A stretch of 40,919 bases of DNA, from the NCBI GenBank assembly GCA_016194375.1, contig JACQBU010000022.1, positions 1-40,919 of the forward strand, given 5' to 3'. Below the pieces are notes generated by a model, which searched no databases, was not told the DNA's origin, and saw nothing but the letters and a program-made list of their open reading frames with translations. Shown here one piece after another: positions 40,765-40,919 of this stretch (its first letter is position 1; each line of letters begins with the position of its first letter). Origin of the DNA: Nitrospinota bacterium. GTDB taxonomy: Bacteria; Nitrospinota_A; UBA7883; JACRGQ01. Position numbers and translations under genes: made by a program.

Positions 40765-40919
40765 TTAGAAGTTTTCCAGCATGGAGCTCACCTGTTTGCT
40801 CCGAAGAAAGCTTGCGCTTGAGGCGGATACGACGACGCCCGTTTTTGCGTCTATCATTTTGACGGTCAGATCCACGTCGCTCCCTTTTTGCAGGTCAGAC
40901 ACGGTTCCGACGATTATGG
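40765..40919 (-). CDS. FlgO-like outer-membrane flagellar protein, C-terminal end
   Basis: The last 50 residues of a gene continuing beyond the window read IIVGTVSDLQKGSDVDLTVK, then MIDAKTGVVVSASSASF and a short tail ending LENF. This beta-rich pattern is typical of the FlgO/CsgG-like family of lipoproteins associated with the flagellum or with curli-type secretion. Its place near flgM favours FlgO. The N-terminus and lipobox are outside the window, so the call is provisional. Confidence 0.6.
   Translation of the reverse strand, partial: IIVGTVSDLQKGSDVDLTVKMIDAKTGVVVSASSASFLRSKQVSSMLENF

Noticed and set aside
1-40919. CRISPR arrays, rRNA genes, insertion sequences, prophage or toxin-antitoxin pairs
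   Set aside because: No regularly spaced repeats, rRNA segments, transposase or integrase motifs, or phage structural genes were found on reading both strands.

Overview
This is a 41-kb piece of a GC-rich (roughly 60 %) Gram-negative bacterial chromosome. The evidence for Gram-negative is lipoprotein, Tat and Sec signals, a Spy/CpxP-like periplasmic protein, an outer-membrane efflux remnant and a FlgO-like protein. GTG and TTG starts are frequent and genes are tightly overlapped. Anaerobic-type cobalamin synthesis, alternative complex III, a stand-alone aconitase of about 650 residues and flagellar genes together suggest a deltaproteobacterium-like lineage (inference only). No rRNA, CRISPR array, transposase or prophage gene was seen.

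Layout. 1-3.1 kb: end of an unknown membrane protein, then ubiX, an MBL-fold hydrolase and an unknown polytopic membrane protein. 3.1-5.2 kb: divergent sugar-nucleotide genes (rfbF-like cytidylyltransferase and a DegT-family aminotransferase). 5.24-13.94 kb: a strong promoter and a cobalamin riboswitch, followed by one overlapping operon: cbiA (disrupted), a cbiC-cbiX fusion, cbiD, cbiE, cbiL, cbiF, cbiG, cbiH, cbiJ and the corrinoid adenosyltransferase. 14.1-18.6 kb: a PAS receptor without a kinase, a paralogous hybrid histidine kinase and a response regulator carrying an RsbW-like ATPase domain. 18.65-24.65 kb: alternative complex III (actA, actB1, actB2, actC, actD, actE) with its own promoter. 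24.7-27.5 kb: tRNA-Pro, an MFS transporter and aroA on the minus strand. 27.57-30.55 kb: zur-znuA-znuC-znuB with a Fur/Zur-type operator. 30.6-31.4 kb: decayed NodT-type efflux gene and little else. 31.4-35.2 kb: DUF3300 and DUF2950 proteins, then a Spy-like protein, an ECF sigma factor and a probable anti-sigma protein. 35.2-39.0 kb: NHL remnant, fibronectin-III lipoprotein, YecD-like hydrolase and aconitase. 39.1-40.9 kb: tRNA-Thr, flgM with a sigma-28 promoter, trpF and the end of a FlgO-like gene, all on the minus strand.

How the genes work together. The cobalamin operon covers most corrin-ring steps from cobalt insertion to the a,c-diamide, plus adenosylation; cbiT and the late steps must be elsewhere. 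The act genes encode a quinol-oxidising respiratory complex. The most interesting candidate system is at 31.4-35.2 kb. The same ECF-type promoter (ATGAAC, 17-bp spacer, CGTC) lies upstream of both the DUF3300/DUF2950 pair and the Spy-like/sigma/anti-sigma operon, which suggests a self-regulated envelope-stress or metal-response regulon. A second is the tandem sensor pair at 14.1-17.6 kb, in which one copy kept the sensor and the other kept the kinase.

Reading-frame problems recur. actB1, the DUF3300 gene and the cbiG/cbiH junction each look as if one base is missing from a homopolymer, and cbiA has lost an internal segment. These may be assembly errors or real mutations.
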